A stretch of 64,000 bases of DNA from Siphonodentalium dalli. Lineage: Eukaryota; Mollusca; Scaphopoda; Gadilida; Siphonodentaliidae. Of the stretch, positions 20,902 through 33,166 are shown one piece after another; positions within the stretch are counted from its first letter, which is position 1, and every line of letters begins with the position of its first letter. A program made the position numbers and the translations under genes. Below the pieces are notes generated by a model. It was not told the DNA's origin and did not search any database. It saw only the letters and a program-made list of their open reading frames with translations. The stretch lies in contig CP136063.1 in assembly GCA_032622095.1 (NCBI GenBank), positions 73,075,980-73,139,979 on the forward strand. The letters are read 5' to 3'.

Positions 20902-21291
20902 TTAACACGCAGTTCAATTAGCTTTTTAGCAATTTCAACATTATTATCCTTTGTTTGTGCTCAACACAATATTTTATGTCAATTTCCGACACAACCTAAC
21001 AAAATTTAGCTAGTTCCATAGAAATAATTACATAAGAAATCGGATAACCGACCTGTGCCAGCGCTCTCCACACTTTCCAAATATATATATAGCTATACAT
21101 ATGTATATATATATATAGTCCAATGTGTGAAAAATAACTATCAGTGTGCAGCAAACTGCCCACAACAAAACTAAACATCTACTTCAATCGGGACAAGACC
21201 ATTTTAATGGAATATGCTTATCCTGTGTGGGTGGCCAAAGCGTGTGCGAAACATAAAATCTACTTTCTATATCTATATCTATATTTGCGAA

Positions 21292-21322
<31 letters not shown>

Positions 21323-21323
21323 G
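21292..21323 (+). repeat. (TCTG)n microsatellite
   Basis: About eight TCTG units directly precede the higher-order tandem array. Confidence 0.85.
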
Positions 21324-21479
21324 TTCTATAGAAATTCACAGGGGACCATCTAGATGATGCCAAAGGGGTCTACTAGGAGTAACTTTTTACGAGAAAGATA
21401 ATGGTCGGGGTTAAAATTTTATAAAGTGACGCCGTTGTTGTCAGGGGCAGAAAAGGGGGAGGGGCAGAACAAAAAATTG

Positions 21480-22640
21480 TCGGCGATTGCCACGAAACTT
21501 ATATATAATCATCCCCATTATATCAGGAATCTAATGGTGTGTTTTAAATATGGCAAAAGTCGCTCCGTTCGCGTCAGGGGTGCCCGGAAGGGGGGGGGAG
21601 ACTTTTTTTCTGTCGCCGATTGCCACGAAACTTACATATAATCATCCCCACGATATGAAGAATCCAACGGTGTGGTTTAAATATGTCAAAAGTGGCGTCG
21701 TTCGAGTCAGATTTGCACGAAAGGGGAGAGGGGCACCAAAATTGATTAAACTAATTTTAGCTCCGATTTCCACCAAATTGATATATATTCTTCTTCATGA
21801 TACAAGGAATCTAATTGTGCGATTTAACAACACCAAATTGTTGTCGTTTGGACGAGAGATTGGGAGGGGATGGGCACTAAATTTGATAATAATTGGTTTA
21901 GTCGCCGATTGCCACCACACTTATACAAAAGCATCCCCATGGTATGAGGAGTCTAATGGTGTGGCTTATATCTGTCAAGTGTTGCCTCATTCGAGTCAGG
22001 GGTGTATTGAAAGGGACAGGGGCACCAAAATTGATGCACAATGTTTTTGGCGCCAATTTCCACCAAATTGATACACGTTCTTATCCATGATACGAGGAAT
22101 CTGATTGTGTGATTTAAAGACGCCATAGTGGTGCTGTTTAGGTGAGAGATGGGGAGGGAGGGATTGACACAAAATTTGATTTAAAAAAACATTGTTTAGT
22201 CGCCGATTATCACCAAACTTATAAACAATCATCAACATGATATCAGGAGTGTAATTGTGTGGTTTAAGGATGTCACAAGTGGGGCCATTCGAGTCAGTGG
22301 TGCATAGAGATGAGAGGGACATTATATATATATGTTCAGTGCCGATTTCCACCAGATTGATACATATTCTTCTCCGTGATACGAGGAATCTTATCGTGTG
22401 GTTTAGACACAACAAATTGGTGCCCTATGGGTGAGAGATATGGGGAACTTCAATTTGATACGAATTTGTATACTCGCCAATTTTCACCAATTTCATATAT
22501 ATGCATCTATAATCTCCAATGAGTCTTAGTGTGTGCAGCTTGAGTCCGAAATAGGGACTGGAGGGTCACCAAAAACTGATACAAAATATTTTTAGTACCA
22601 ATTACCATCAAATTCAGAGACGTTCTTCTCAAATGATACA
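21480..22640 (+). repeat. Higher-order tandem repeat with alternating A and B monomers
   Basis: Nine monomers of about 120-150 bp start near 21484, 21619, 21762, 21901, 22050, 22200, 22341, 22474 and 22594. Type A reads GCCGATTGCCACSAAACTTA then ATCATCCCC. Type B reads GATTTCCACCAAATTGATA then TTCTTCTCCATGATAC. The order is A A B A B A B A B, so the repeating unit is a ~290-bp dimer. The open frames found in it are repeat translations. Confidence 0.75.
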
Positions 22641-23960
22641 ATAAATCAAATTGTGCTGTCTGTCTTTCTGTCTGTCTGTGTGTTATATATATAACTTCAC
22701 GCGGTACAATCGAAGAGGCAAAAGCTGATACAAATATATTTGGCACTAATTTCCAACAAATTCATACATGTTTTTATCTAATGATATACCATGAATTAAA
22801 TCACATTTGGTGTCGTCTGCGTCACGGATGGCGAGCGGATATGCACTATCATAGATAAGATTGCTATTCGCCGATATCCACATATACGTTATATATATAG
22901 TCACCCAGGCCATCTCCATATCATTTTAAGGAGATTTGGGCGTTCACATTTCACAATCCCGACAAATGGTAACCCACTTATAAGTCACTTGAACAATTAT
23001 ATCTTCTTAATTGTCATATTTATATGGGGATGGCAATCAGGACATTCACACAATGAGCTAGCAAAAAGAGATACATAGAAGAAGCATTAAACGTATATTT
23101 ATCATTCTATTGAAGAGATACATATATTCGTGCAAACTGAGAGACCTCGAACCGTCAGAGGATTGCATATATATTATAACACAATTGAGTCTGTTCCATT
23201 CCATACAGTTTCCACACAAAAAGTTACAATTTTCAGGATAAATATATGGAAGGCCTGTTCAAAAATAGTGGTCACAGTGTGCAGTCATATATAGTTTCTT
23301 CTGATATACAATAAAATGCAGTTAGTAGCACATGACTTTTCAGGATCCTCCCAATACTGACATCTGACAAGGGGTTTAGAACAGACTCATCGACTGACAT
23401 AAACAACTCAAAATCTCGCTCTGTGTCTGGCAAATGTAGCTGATATGCCCGCGCAGCAACATTTCGTTGAAACTGAGAATATTTAGCCAATATATAGCAC
23501 CATGAACAGAGGAGCACCTGGAAATTTCTTTAAAACATCTGTATCTTCATGGAGATATGATAGCCAGGTATCCTCGAGATCTTAGTCCAACCCACTAGAT
23601 TGCTTGATGCATCTCAATATGTAAAACCCAATTGTCATATTTTATTTATTATGCGAACTAATGTCTTTATGATGTCCATGTATCATATTATAACGTCTGA
23701 CGTATACGCAGTTGTAAATAAATAAATACTTCATTATTGGTGGAACGGATTAATCGCGATAAACAGAATGACAATTGACAAGGTGGGCCACTACTTATAT
23801 TCCATGCTGTAATAATCATGTTTTGTGATGCTATTTGAATATACAATTTATGAGAAAACGTACAACACTTTGAACAAGAGTGTTCTCTATTCCCAACAAA
23901 TATCCACAGCATACAGATGGTTTCACATCGCATTAACCTGGGCAACGCCGGGTAACCCTG
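22641..23960. other. No gene seen
   Basis: The first part is the degenerating end of the tandem array (a second TCTG tract near 22660). A minus-strand frame at 23272-23517 has no recognisable motif. Nothing else is supported. Confidence 0.45.
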
Positions 23961-23963
23961 CTA

Positions 23964-24007
<44 letters not shown>

Positions 24008-24027
24008 CTATATATATATATAGCTAG

Positions 24028-24061
<34 letters not shown>
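23964..24061. repeat. (TA)n microsatellite with TAGC interruptions
   Basis: Long TATA tract interrupted by AGCTA motifs, directly left of composite unit copy C. Confidence 0.9.
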
Positions 24062-24066
<5 letters not shown>

Positions 24067-25038
24067 GGTCTGAATTAGTCAGAATAAGCTCGCGCATTTG
24101 CATGAGAACACGCTTTACAGAAAATGTAACCACACACATCAATACCCTTTATGACATGATCAAATTTAACGCGAAGCAACGGGCAGTATTCATCGAAAAC
24201 AACAATAACAAAATTCAGCAATCGCAAGTCCTTTAAATAATGGCGTGACGTCATCGCACGCGCTAATATTACACGTGTGCATGTCTTACCAATAATTAAG
24301 AAGCTGGTTTTGTGGGTTAATTATGTGATAAATAGAGGATCTCACATGAGTTTCTATTTTATACGGAACTTATCAACCGAGTTCACTAAATTCGATTTGA
24401 GCCGAGGTTTACCAAGGCTCAAATAGAATTTAGTGGACGAGATTGATAAATAGCGACTAAAATAGAACGAGTTTGAGATACCTTTTATCACATGATCAAA
24501 TAAACGCGAAGTATTCATCGAAAAAAAAAATCTTCAACTTAAGCGATCGCAAGTCATTTAAATAATGGCGTGACGTCATCGCACGCGCTAATATAACACG
24601 TGTGTCTTACCAATAATTATGAAACTGGTTTTGTGGGTTAATTATGTGATAAAAGTTAATATGTAATATATGTATATTGTATATGGCATCTGCCCTACTC
24701 AAATGTGTGTATTATGTCAGTAAACTTTAGTTATATATCCATATCAGAATTACTTTGCGTGCTGCTCTTTTTATAACATTTATGGAAGTAACTAATAATT
24801 TGTGTGTGACCTGTTCGACTACCTGGTTTAAAATAGGTGACATGGCTTCAATTGTAAAACATCCAATTCTAGCTATACTTATTAAGAACATTATACAACA
24901 ATACGTGGGTCTTTCGCGAATAATTCCGTAATGCGCTTGCCCATATATATGTGTAAGTGATAGTGTAAATGTTCCTCGTCCCTGTACATATATGTCAGAA
25001 CAATCAGTGTGAGTTGATAAATCTAAATCAACTATAAC

Positions 25039-25936
25039 CTTATGTGGCTCGTCGGCTGAACGAACTCCTTCAATACTGTGTCTCTGCTGGAGTCTTTGGT
25101 TGATTTGTGATACATATCGACTCGTCGCTTTGTGTGTGCCCTTTGATCCAGATACTTGGTTTTTCTGATTATGGCCACTCACAGGTAAAGATATAGCTTT
25201 GCTCACGCATTTATTGTCCTGTTGGTGGAAATATTGAAATTCTTATATTATTATGAACTAACAAATAAATAATTATGTACATGGATTCGGATGGGAACTA
25301 CACACATCCTATAAGAACTATGTCTAACCAAATTGTTTTCCGTGGGTTTTTCATTTGCACAATAGGGGGTAGCAGGAAGACAGCCCGATAGGGCTAGGCT
25401 AACCCCCAACAATATATACAGCATTTATATTATTATATGTTACTGTCATTGTATTATTCATGTGTATATTGTAAATAAATTATCCTATAGACAGAACCAA
25501 ATTGAAGAACGAACCGGTTCTTCGTAAACCAACTCATTTATCACGACATGTAGTCTAACCATAACAGTTATGGTCGTTATTAACCGATACCGATGTTCAA
25601 CCTTCTTGGACATTTATATACAAACATTTCATAAATATTATTTCTCCAAAACAAATTAACATAAATTGGTTATTTTGCTAATTTGCATTGCGAATGAATG
25701 GATGAAATATTATATTATGCAATTGTGGCATTCTGTCGAAGGTGAATGATTGGTTTGAAAGATTTACACGAAGAATACCAAATAGTGTGCAGATATGTCA
25801 TAGCTGAGCGCACTATGTATGTTTACCTGCAAAACACAATCATTTTTGGCGGATCTTATTTTACCATTGCCTGGACAATCCAGTCAGGTTCTTGTGTTTC
25901 TCGGATGTTTCGGCGATATGAATAAAAATGTTAGTC
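25039..25936 (-). pseudogene. RecQ-like helicase, two exons only (copy C)
   Basis: Exon 25827-25936 covers the PKLFIHIAETSEK ... KMIVFCR segment. Exon 25039-25218 covers KLYLYLG ... VDMYHKSTKDS ... DTVLKEF. The acceptor CAACAG and donor AAG|GTTATAG are intact, unlike copy B. The shared stop codons remain. The long open frame over the second exon (24727-25206) is in the wrong register for the helicase and runs on into the intron. It is not taken as a gene. Confidence 0.7.
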
Positions 25937-26307
25937 CTGGAAACGACATCATTTATCATTAGGACGAGCATTATAGACTAATATCTCACTTTAAAAATAA
26001 CCTCTACTTTTGCTTCAATATCAAATGTCCGATTGGAGAACATATTGACCATATTTATTTTTGACCAGTACTCGGGTGTGATCAGACAACAAACATATAT
26101 ATATACCATAAATAGCCACAATGCAAGAGAAATCGAACAGTCGGTGAACCAGTTTCACGAATGAATGATTTGCAATTTTGGGGGTGGACAGACCGGGACT
26201 GGCCATGATATATCATTACAAAATAGGGGTGTATATTTTTCAGCGTTAAGATAATAATGCACAAAAATCACATTTAAATAGAATATAATTACTTATCTAT
26301 CTACATT

Positions 26308-27715
26308 TTATACACTATTTACAAGAAGTCCAGTCTTTAATTCTTTTTTTGTGTGTGGATTTTGACGCTTTATCGGCGAACTAAAATCAGGATTGTCTGA
26401 CATGTCGCTCCACGGCAAATATGGAATGTTCCGTTTCCTTTTACTCGACCGTCCATATTTGGTTACGAATATTGCGTCCTCATTAACTTGTGAAGAAACC
26501 CTGGGCACATTCAAATTTATATTTGTTTTTTTATTTGTGATCTTTTCCATACGATACGAACATTGCAGGACATATGTGCATTTCACGTTTAGATAGTTTT
26601 GGTTTTGTTGAAGGAACTGGACGTGGGGGCTTCGGTTTATTCGGATTTGGAACTGTATAATTGTCACGTTCGAAATCTGGATATTCAGAAATATTATCAG
26701 TTGAGCCCTCCGGTGGTGGCGGTTGAGAATCGGTCCCGCTTTCGATTATTTCTGGCGACGACACGGATACAGTGCGTTCAGTAGACGGAGCAGTTATTGT
26801 AGTCGACCCTGATTTATTTGAAACAGAATCGGTGTTGGTTGAAAGGTGGAAATCAGTTTCAATCTGACTGGGAATCAAAAGTTCCCCTTAAGTGCCTGTA
26901 CCACTAGAATGACTATCCTTTGGAATTATAAGCGATGCGTCAAAATCATCGGGCCAAGTGTCGAAAATTGTCAAGGAGTAAGTATATCTATTGGGAGTGT
27001 CATTGTTTCCATTGATGTCCAATTTGTATATGGATTGCATATAGAATAATTGAACCGAAAGATCCTTTCCTCGATTGAAATTTCTGTATAATATGTGGCA
27101 ACGGTGGCTTTCGAGAGTACTTAAAGTGCAGCCACTCATTCTGCGGAAGTAGTCTTTCACGTGTTTCCATGAAGATTCAATTGTATTCGTATTTACTGAA
27201 TAGATTTCCCCGGTTGTTTCATCCTTATATTTATGCATAATTCATATTGATGAAGGACGTTGAAATGTCTGTAGCCATGATCATTCAATTTGGTATATCC
27301 GCTCAAGCCATCACTAAGAATAGTTGACCCGGTTTGGACATATTTTGTGATTATTGAGCGCAAAGTGTCTTGGTCCCGATTGAAGACTGGGAATAACAAA
27401 AGTCTCTGACTTTCGGTCTCGACCAAATATCCACAGGGCCATACCCTTCGTTTGCCTTTCCCGTACTTCGATATGCGGCCAAAACAAGGTTCATCTATCT
27501 GTATTGTTCCCGATAGTTTTTTATTTTGAATGTTTTTCCAATAAAATTCCATTGTTATTTCCCTCAAATATGTTGCCCACTGGTGAGCTGTGGACGAGTA
27601 ATTTACACCCGCGTGTCTGTTTGCTAGCTTTTAATTTACAGTTTCTGCATTGCCTTTTACAAACACAAAGATATCTTGAAAAGAAAGGTGACTTTGTGAG
27701 AAGAAGGATTTTTGT
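26308..27715 (-). pseudogene. Merlin (ISXO2-like DDE) transposase, copy C
   Basis: Same organisation as copy B: SFF..S.L block, a stop, LANRHAGVNYSST, QIDEPCFGRISKYGKGKR (Tyr to Cys beside the first catalytic Asp), ILSDGLSGYTKLND, NTIESSWKHVKDYF, then the Ser/Pro-rich tail. A deletion after YGKGKR shifts frame. The tail includes PPPPEG and PNKPKPPRPVPSTKP, absent from A because of a 54-bp deletion there, and ends in SSKRKRN and a basic C-terminus. This is the most complete view of the extended tail. Confidence 0.8.
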
Positions 27716-28218
27716 CTAATTGATTATATACAGAGTAATATATCTTTTATTGATTATAAATTATACCACAATTTGTTTGGGTCGACTGCTGAAATTTGTC
27801 GTGTTCAAATTATTCTGAGAGCGATAAGAGCTATATGGCATTATTTGAAAGTCTGTTGAGTACGAAGTAGTGTTACTGATGGCAAATTTACCGGAATGCA
27901 AAAATAAAAATTGTCGTTCTCGAGTAATTTTTGTACAGTTTTTAACCAAATGTATCAAATAAAAGTTATATTATATGCATACTAGTCCCATATACTCATT
28001 TAATTTATTGTATCGTCACTAGTCAGTGAGTGGCTTGAGTTTTCTCCCCGTATCAGCATAATGTTTTAAACGATCGTGTGTGCCATGTGTTTACCAATCC
28101 ACTATCCCTCAATTAATTTGATTACGTCTTGTACACGGAAATTCGTAATTTAATTTACGCCATTTTATGGCTCCAACCATAAATTAAACTTATTTCAAAT
28201 TATTAACTTTGATTTTAA

Positions 28219-28345
28219 GATAGCCTATTAACCCGAGCGTTTACAGAATAAATCTTCGACTCAAATTACTTATGTTTCTATATATTATCGATATTAGATC
28301 GTTGTTATCACCGAAAATTTATTGAAAATGGCGTACAGTACTCCT
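28219..28345. mobile_element. 127-bp TTAA-flanked insertion in copy C
   Basis: TTAA sits on both sides (28215-28218, 28346-28349). Copy B has no insertion at the equivalent site, where it reads GATTATAAGTGCGG. It is likely a small MITE or a deletion derivative. Confidence 0.65.
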
Positions 28346-28429
28346 TTAAGTGCGGACTTCCTTCATTCTATAAAATGTTCATGTTAGTATCCTTGTTAGT
28401 ATCACTGTAAATACGTAATAACAAACTAA

Positions 28430-28774
28430 GATTGTCGCAAATTCCAACAACACCCATTGTGCCAATGTATTGTAATTATTCAGACAACACAACGTTTGAA
28501 CTACGGCCATATGTAAATAATTAGTACTGTATTCGGGACGAATTATTTGGTAGTTTACCGTCTCGTGACTGCATGAGGCGCTGCATTTGGGCGCGATTCC
28601 TTGGGCTGTACAGACGCATGTGGTCGGCCCAGTCAAAAAACAATATTGGATCCAATCCATTAACCAACACGAACGCACTTAACTTGATGCGGTCCCAATA
28701 TGAGGGGTTGACCCCCCAAAATAGTCTTCTAATATGGTAAGACCACATGTTGGCCGGACCTATTAACTCTTGGA
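28430..28774. other. No supported gene
   Basis: Open frames on the minus strand (28379-28832) run into the adjacent MITE and lack motifs. Nothing else was identified. Confidence 0.4.
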
Positions 28775-28778
28775 TTAA

Positions 28779-29273
28779 AGGTACGGTTGGCCTTGGCGGT
28801 GGGTATCCAGTGAAAATATTTCCACCCGTCAAAAACCGTCACAAACAGAAAGAAGAACAAAATGTAGACAGACTTTGTCCGTATACAAATAAGAAATATC
28901 GCATAAACAGTATGTTATTGTCATATATTTGACCATTGTTATGTAAACAAAAGCATAAAAAAGTTACTTTTCTGGTGTTTGTTTATATTATGATGGAAAA
29001 CATAAAGAGCGTTCTTTGTTGGTGAATTCCTGATATGGAACGAATAAAGAGCGTTTATGCCATTTGTGTGTGATTAGCCAGCAGCATTGTGCTATCTTCT
29101 GTAACACAATCAGGCTCTTGCTTAGGTAAAATATAGTAAATCTTTATGATAACATGCTGTTTACGCGATGGTCATGGTATATATGAACGAAACTGTATGC
29201 GTTTTAATGTTTTTCTGGTTACGGTGATTGGAACAAATATGAATATTTTCGACAATTAAGGCCGCACGTGCCT
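28779..29273 (+). mobile_element. TTAA-flanked MITE, copy 2
   Basis: About 495 bp between TTAA at 28775-28778 and 29274-29277. It has the same ends as copy 1, in the opposite orientation, and contains GGTTGGCCTTGGCGGTGGGT, the short frame GLGGGYPVKIFPPVKNRHKQ, and internal AAAGAGCGTT repeats. Confidence 0.85.
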
Positions 29274-29277
29274 TTAA

Positions 29278-29820
29278 GGCCCATTTGTTATGAATCTCCC
29301 GGTTACGATTCCTCAGAAGCTGCGCCCCACATTCATTGTTAAAATGACTAACTGCCCGGAAATCTACAAGGTCGTGTGATCTTTAAATATTGCGACACGG
29401 ATGGACTCACACACAGTTGGCAAATAGCCGGGTACCTAACGTCGTGTAAAACTTCGGATCATGGGTAGAGAGGAGCTGTCAACCACAATTTTGTGACGTC
29501 ACTAGGGTTTGTCTGGTTTATGTAGCGCGACGATTGGACGAGTCACTCCCTTCGGTGATAAAAATATAATTTTGCCACCAGAGACTAGATGGAGAACTAG
29601 TCGGTCGACTCATGTCCTAGAGCGAGTTAGATTGTATCTAACTCACGTATTGCACGCGAATTTTGAAAAAAATGTCAACCAAATTGGATCAATGCTGTTT
29701 TTGCTCTTTCAACACCAGCTTTTATAAAGTTTGGACAAGCATCAGTTTCAAATAATTTCAGACCAGCTTCTGTCGTCTGGTTTAATATCAATTATTCTGA
29801 ACCAAGTTGACCAGTGCAAT
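29278..29820. other. No gene seen
   Basis: Single-copy-looking sequence with one short motif-free frame at 29509-29727. Confidence 0.45.
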
Positions 29821-30450
29821 AACAGCTTGGGGCTTGGGAGTTTTCACTCCCTGACTCTCAGCACCGCGGGGAGGCGGCAAGGCTTGGTCGGGTCTTCCGA
29901 CTAGGGGGTGCTTGAGGCGTTACCGCCTGCTGAGTCCCACTGACCAGAAAACCAACTTGCCACAACAATGCTGCCACTCAGCGATGTACTCTCCAATGGA
30001 AGAGGCGACTTATATTCACTGGGTGGGTCAGCACCCTCCCACAACTATCATACCTGGTGATCCTCTCGGGGGCCCACCTGGAATACCCTCAGCGGGGAAG
30101 GGGCCCTCCCAAGCGACCACCCCACTAGGGCCACCAACGATGAGCCGCCCGCATCTCATCTAGAGTGGCTGATTAATGCCTGGCGGATGGCTCCCAAAAA
30201 GCCGACGGAGGTGACACTCCTCCACATGGCGCTGAAATTGACTGGTGGTTTCACCACACACGTCGTACCGTGAACTGCCTTGTCGGATCACACCCGTCGA
30301 CCAGCGCCCCGAGAAGAACGCCGACGGCTCCACACTTCTACTAACACGGACCCCTCCCCATTTTGGTGGGGTCTACCCCTTTGTAGGTCCCGGGTACGCG
30401 GACTCCCACCTCACTCTACTGGGCTGGGCGGCCGCCTCGGTATAAGTCAG
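29821..30450 (+). repeat. GC-rich retroelement 5'-end-like block (copy of the first ~100 bp at 33586-33692)
   Basis: The block starts CTTGGGAGTTTTCACTCC, followed by CTCTCAGCACCGCGGGGAGG and GGCTTGGTCGGGTCTTCCG. It is far richer in G+C than its neighbours. Short Pro-rich frames inside it (29912-30163 and others) change register often. The pattern fits the 5' leader and start of ORF1 of a LINE, but no diagnostic domain is present. Confidence 0.5.
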
Positions 30451-30499
30451 AGGACACTCCCGAATATTGTTATAAGTAAATTTTTGGGCTGATCCGTAT

Positions 30500-30845
30500 A
30501 TAGCTGAAATTGTATTGCGGTCACGATATAGATTACGGACAATGGTGTGGTCTGTGACATTGACATTATTGACATTATGCGAGCTATAGCCGAGGCGGTG
30601 TAGGTTAGATTTCTGATATTGGTTAGGATGAGAAATAGAAATGTATTCATGTCCAATTGGGCTAGCTCTCGTAGTTAATATTGCGGCCACGATATAGATT
30701 ACGGACAATGGGGGGGGGGGGGGTACATGGTGTGGTATGTGACATTGACATTATTGCTATGCGAGCTATAGCCGAGGCGGTGTAGGTTAGATTTCTGATA
30801 TTGTTTAGGGTGAGAAATATAAATTTATTCTTGTCCGAAAAGTAG
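30500..30845. repeat. ~170-bp tandem duplication
   Basis: Two units share CACGATATAGATTACGGACA, TGTGACATTGACATTATT and GAGCTATAGCCGAGGCGGTG. The second contains a run of about 14 G (near 30710). Confidence 0.8.
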
Positions 30846-31483
30846 TTGCGCGATTAATTTAATTACCGCTTATGTCTAACTGTCGTGTCGCCGTTCATTT
30901 TCAAAGGTTTACCCGTTTGTTCCATTAGAACAACTTCCAGACTGTAGTAAGTGTTCTCTTAAGTTGTTATATTTCAGGTTGTTGTTAATCTGATAATAAT
31001 CATAAATGCCGTTCTTCCTCTTGAGAACGACTACCACGTGGACGAATCGTGTTCCGTGCAGAGGATTACGATTTTCCGTTTCCAGAACGTATATATGTAT
31101 GTCCTCTCCATACTCCTACCACTGGATGTTGAGGTTTGGCCTCTTGATACGCTGCCGTGCTTCGACCACAGTTTCTGGATGAGAGGCTAGAAGGACAGAT
31201 TTTATATTATAGCCAATTCAAACATTTACATACAGAATAAAAGGTCGGCAGACTGCAGTGTTCACCGAAACGGTGGCTAATCCAGGATTAGCTTTGCGAC
31301 AAAATACATCGAAGCAATAGTGATTATAACAAAGCATGGTTCGCGCTGGCCCAAATATTTTTTGGTGCCACTTTTGAATTTGGTTTTCAAAAAAAAATAA
31401 ACAAGTAAATTACCTATTACATGTATATATTTATTTTATCAATGGTGTGCAACAATTGACAAGAAACACGAAGTAATCATAAC
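30846..31483. other. No gene seen
   Basis: Nothing recognised; an imperfect inverted segment lies near 31230-31300. Confidence 0.4.
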
Positions 31484-31500
31484 AGTTCAGAAAAACAACA

Positions 31501-31716
31501 TTACAAATCTAATAATAATAAAAATATATATAAATTGTTGAACATTCTTCGTGATTTCATTTCGGACCATTTATGAAATGCCTTGCCAAAGTCAAATTCT
31601 GACATTAAAGGTCCTTTCATGGCAATTTTCATGAGTACATTCAAGTGAGGCACCGACAATTTCTTAATCAGGTGGGTTAACGTCTTGTGGATACACGACC
31701 GCATTACGTTCAACAA
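31501..31716 (-). pseudogene. hAT-like transposase C-terminal fragment
   Basis: The 71-codon minus-strand frame has LSVPHLNVLMKIAMKGP, then EFDFGKAFHKWSEMKSRRM. The order LS--HL--LM-I---GP, then FDF--A---W---K-RR, resembles the end of hAT-derived proteins of the ZNF862/KIAA1586-like type, just after the dimerisation region. The catalytic part is absent. The 3' tail of this fragment (31484-31590) is duplicated at 32007-32110. Confidence 0.45.
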
Positions 31717-32006
31717 CCCAAAAACCAGTTATATGTTACACAAAGGCCATGTAGACATACTGGAGTCATATTATTTCCCGAGCTCGCATGTATCAATTTG
31801 AAGTACATAAATTGTCAAAACTTGCTGTAAGTTTATAAATACTCAAGTCTACACAAATAAATGTTCACGTTATGAACGATATTAAATGCACAGGAGCGCC
31901 AAATTGTACAAGTCCAGTGTTGTGCATACATTTTCCCCATGAACGTTCTGAAGGGCTTTCTATTTTAGTCAATTATGAGTTATTGATACTTACCAGCTGG
32001 CTTAAT

Positions 32007-32110
32007 CATAACAGTTCAGAAAAACAACATTACAAATCTAATAGTAATAAAAATATTTATCAATTGTTGAAAATTCTTCGTGATTTCATTTCTGACCAGT
32101 TATGTGCTAT
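32007..32110 (+). repeat. Direct repeat of the hAT-fragment tail
   Basis: CATAACAGTTCAGAAAAACA and TTCTTCGTGATTTCATTTC match 31480-31570 in the same orientation, about 525 bases apart. Confidence 0.7.
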
Positions 32111-32344
32111 GTGTTATGTTTTATTAGAATTTAATACAAGGTTTAGTGTCTACGTCATTATACCGTTATATCTGACCAATCAAAATCATTCGGGAATGGG
32201 GAATAGCTTTCAAAATGTCTGCCCTCGAAGTTGCATGAGGAACGAGGAATTTATCATGAAAACACTGATGTTCTGCTGTATTTCTGGTCTATCAAGAGCG
32301 CTAATCGATTTCTGGTTATATAGATAGGTAAAATCTATCGTGCA

Positions 32345-32530
32345 GGATAGGATATCCATGTGGTGGATCGGGTGAAGTCTAGTAGACACATGGAATCGTG
32401 TTGCTGATCAGATGAAGACGGGAAGACTCGAAGACTTGTGTAATCTTCGTGTTGCTGATCAGATGAAGACGGAAAGACTAGAAGTCTTATGAGATTTTCG
32501 TGTTGCCGATCAGATGAAGACTAGAAGATG
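32345..32530. repeat. 51-bp minisatellite
   Basis: CGTGTTGCTGATCAGATGAA starts near 32397, 32448 and 32499, with a degenerate earlier unit. About 3.5 copies. Confidence 0.8.
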
Positions 32531-32865
32531 GAATGTAAAACATGTAAGCTTATTAATCGTAGATGATGACCAATATACACATAATTATGATTTCTGAACT
32601 ATAAATAATGCTAAAATGTACTTTTTTCAGTACTATCAATATAATAATATGAATATTGTTTAGTTATAAATATAACTCCTGAAATATAATATATATGTCT
32701 GGATATATTGAACATTCATTCAATAACTTGTAAACAAAGTGTAAATTATATGCAAGTATATTGTAGGTCATGACCCATTTAGACATTGATAATTCTGAAT
32801 TAGATACATGTAGATGGTAAAATATAATCAGTAGCATGTACAACTGACACCAATGTATGCAAGTC
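32531..32865. other. No gene seen
   Basis: A+T-rich sequence; nothing recognised. Confidence 0.5.
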
Positions 32866-32867
32866 TT

Positions 32868-33166
32868 AATTTCACACCCCATCCACTTTCCTTTTCCCTC
32901 ATAGTCGGGGGTCCCGAAAACGACTCCACAACTGGCGCATCGATTTTTACCATCCACCGGTAGCTTCTTTATTTCCCGCGTGAGCCTGGCGAATATAGTT
33001 GAGGCGTCCGTCTCCTAGGTGTGCCACTAGACGTCCCCGGTGATGACGAGATTGGGGAATCAGATATTGTCATCAATCGGAGTGGGGGGGGGTCGCTATT
33101 GTTTATATAATACAAGACCCGTTTGGGTGCGTGCATGGATCTTGTTAGTTTTTTTTCAACATCCAA
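32868..33166 (-). pseudogene. Second copy of the Cys-rich DDE-type C-terminal fragment
   Basis: Matches 16420-16745: KNRCASCGVVFGTPDYEGKG, then the Ser/Gly-rich SPGTSSGTPRRRTPQLYS segment in another frame. Several indels separate the copies. Downstream homology continues through TCGCTATTGTTTAYATAATA and ACAAGACCCG. Confidence 0.4.

Larger units (their letters stand above)
24096..28430 (-). mobile_element. Composite Merlin-RecQ unit, copy C
   Basis: The left edge (about 24096, ATTTGCATGAGAACACGC) lies inside the last helicase intron relative to copies A and B, so the terminal helicase exon is missing. The right edge near 28430 coincides with the end of B's match. Inside, C carries the two upstream helicase exons and the transposase. 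A private 127-bp insertion at 28219-28345 is flanked by TTAA on both sides, so it entered after B and C separated. Confidence 0.7.

Noticed and set aside
21426-22415. Frames of 71-173 codons on both strands
   Set aside because: They follow the monomer period of the A/B tandem array.
24727-25206. 159-codon minus-strand frame (SKAISLPVSGHNQ...), partly conserved in copies A and B
   Set aside because: It overlaps the middle RecQ exon in the wrong register and reads on through the donor into the intron. The correct frame gives VDMYHKSTKDS and joins to the next helicase exon.
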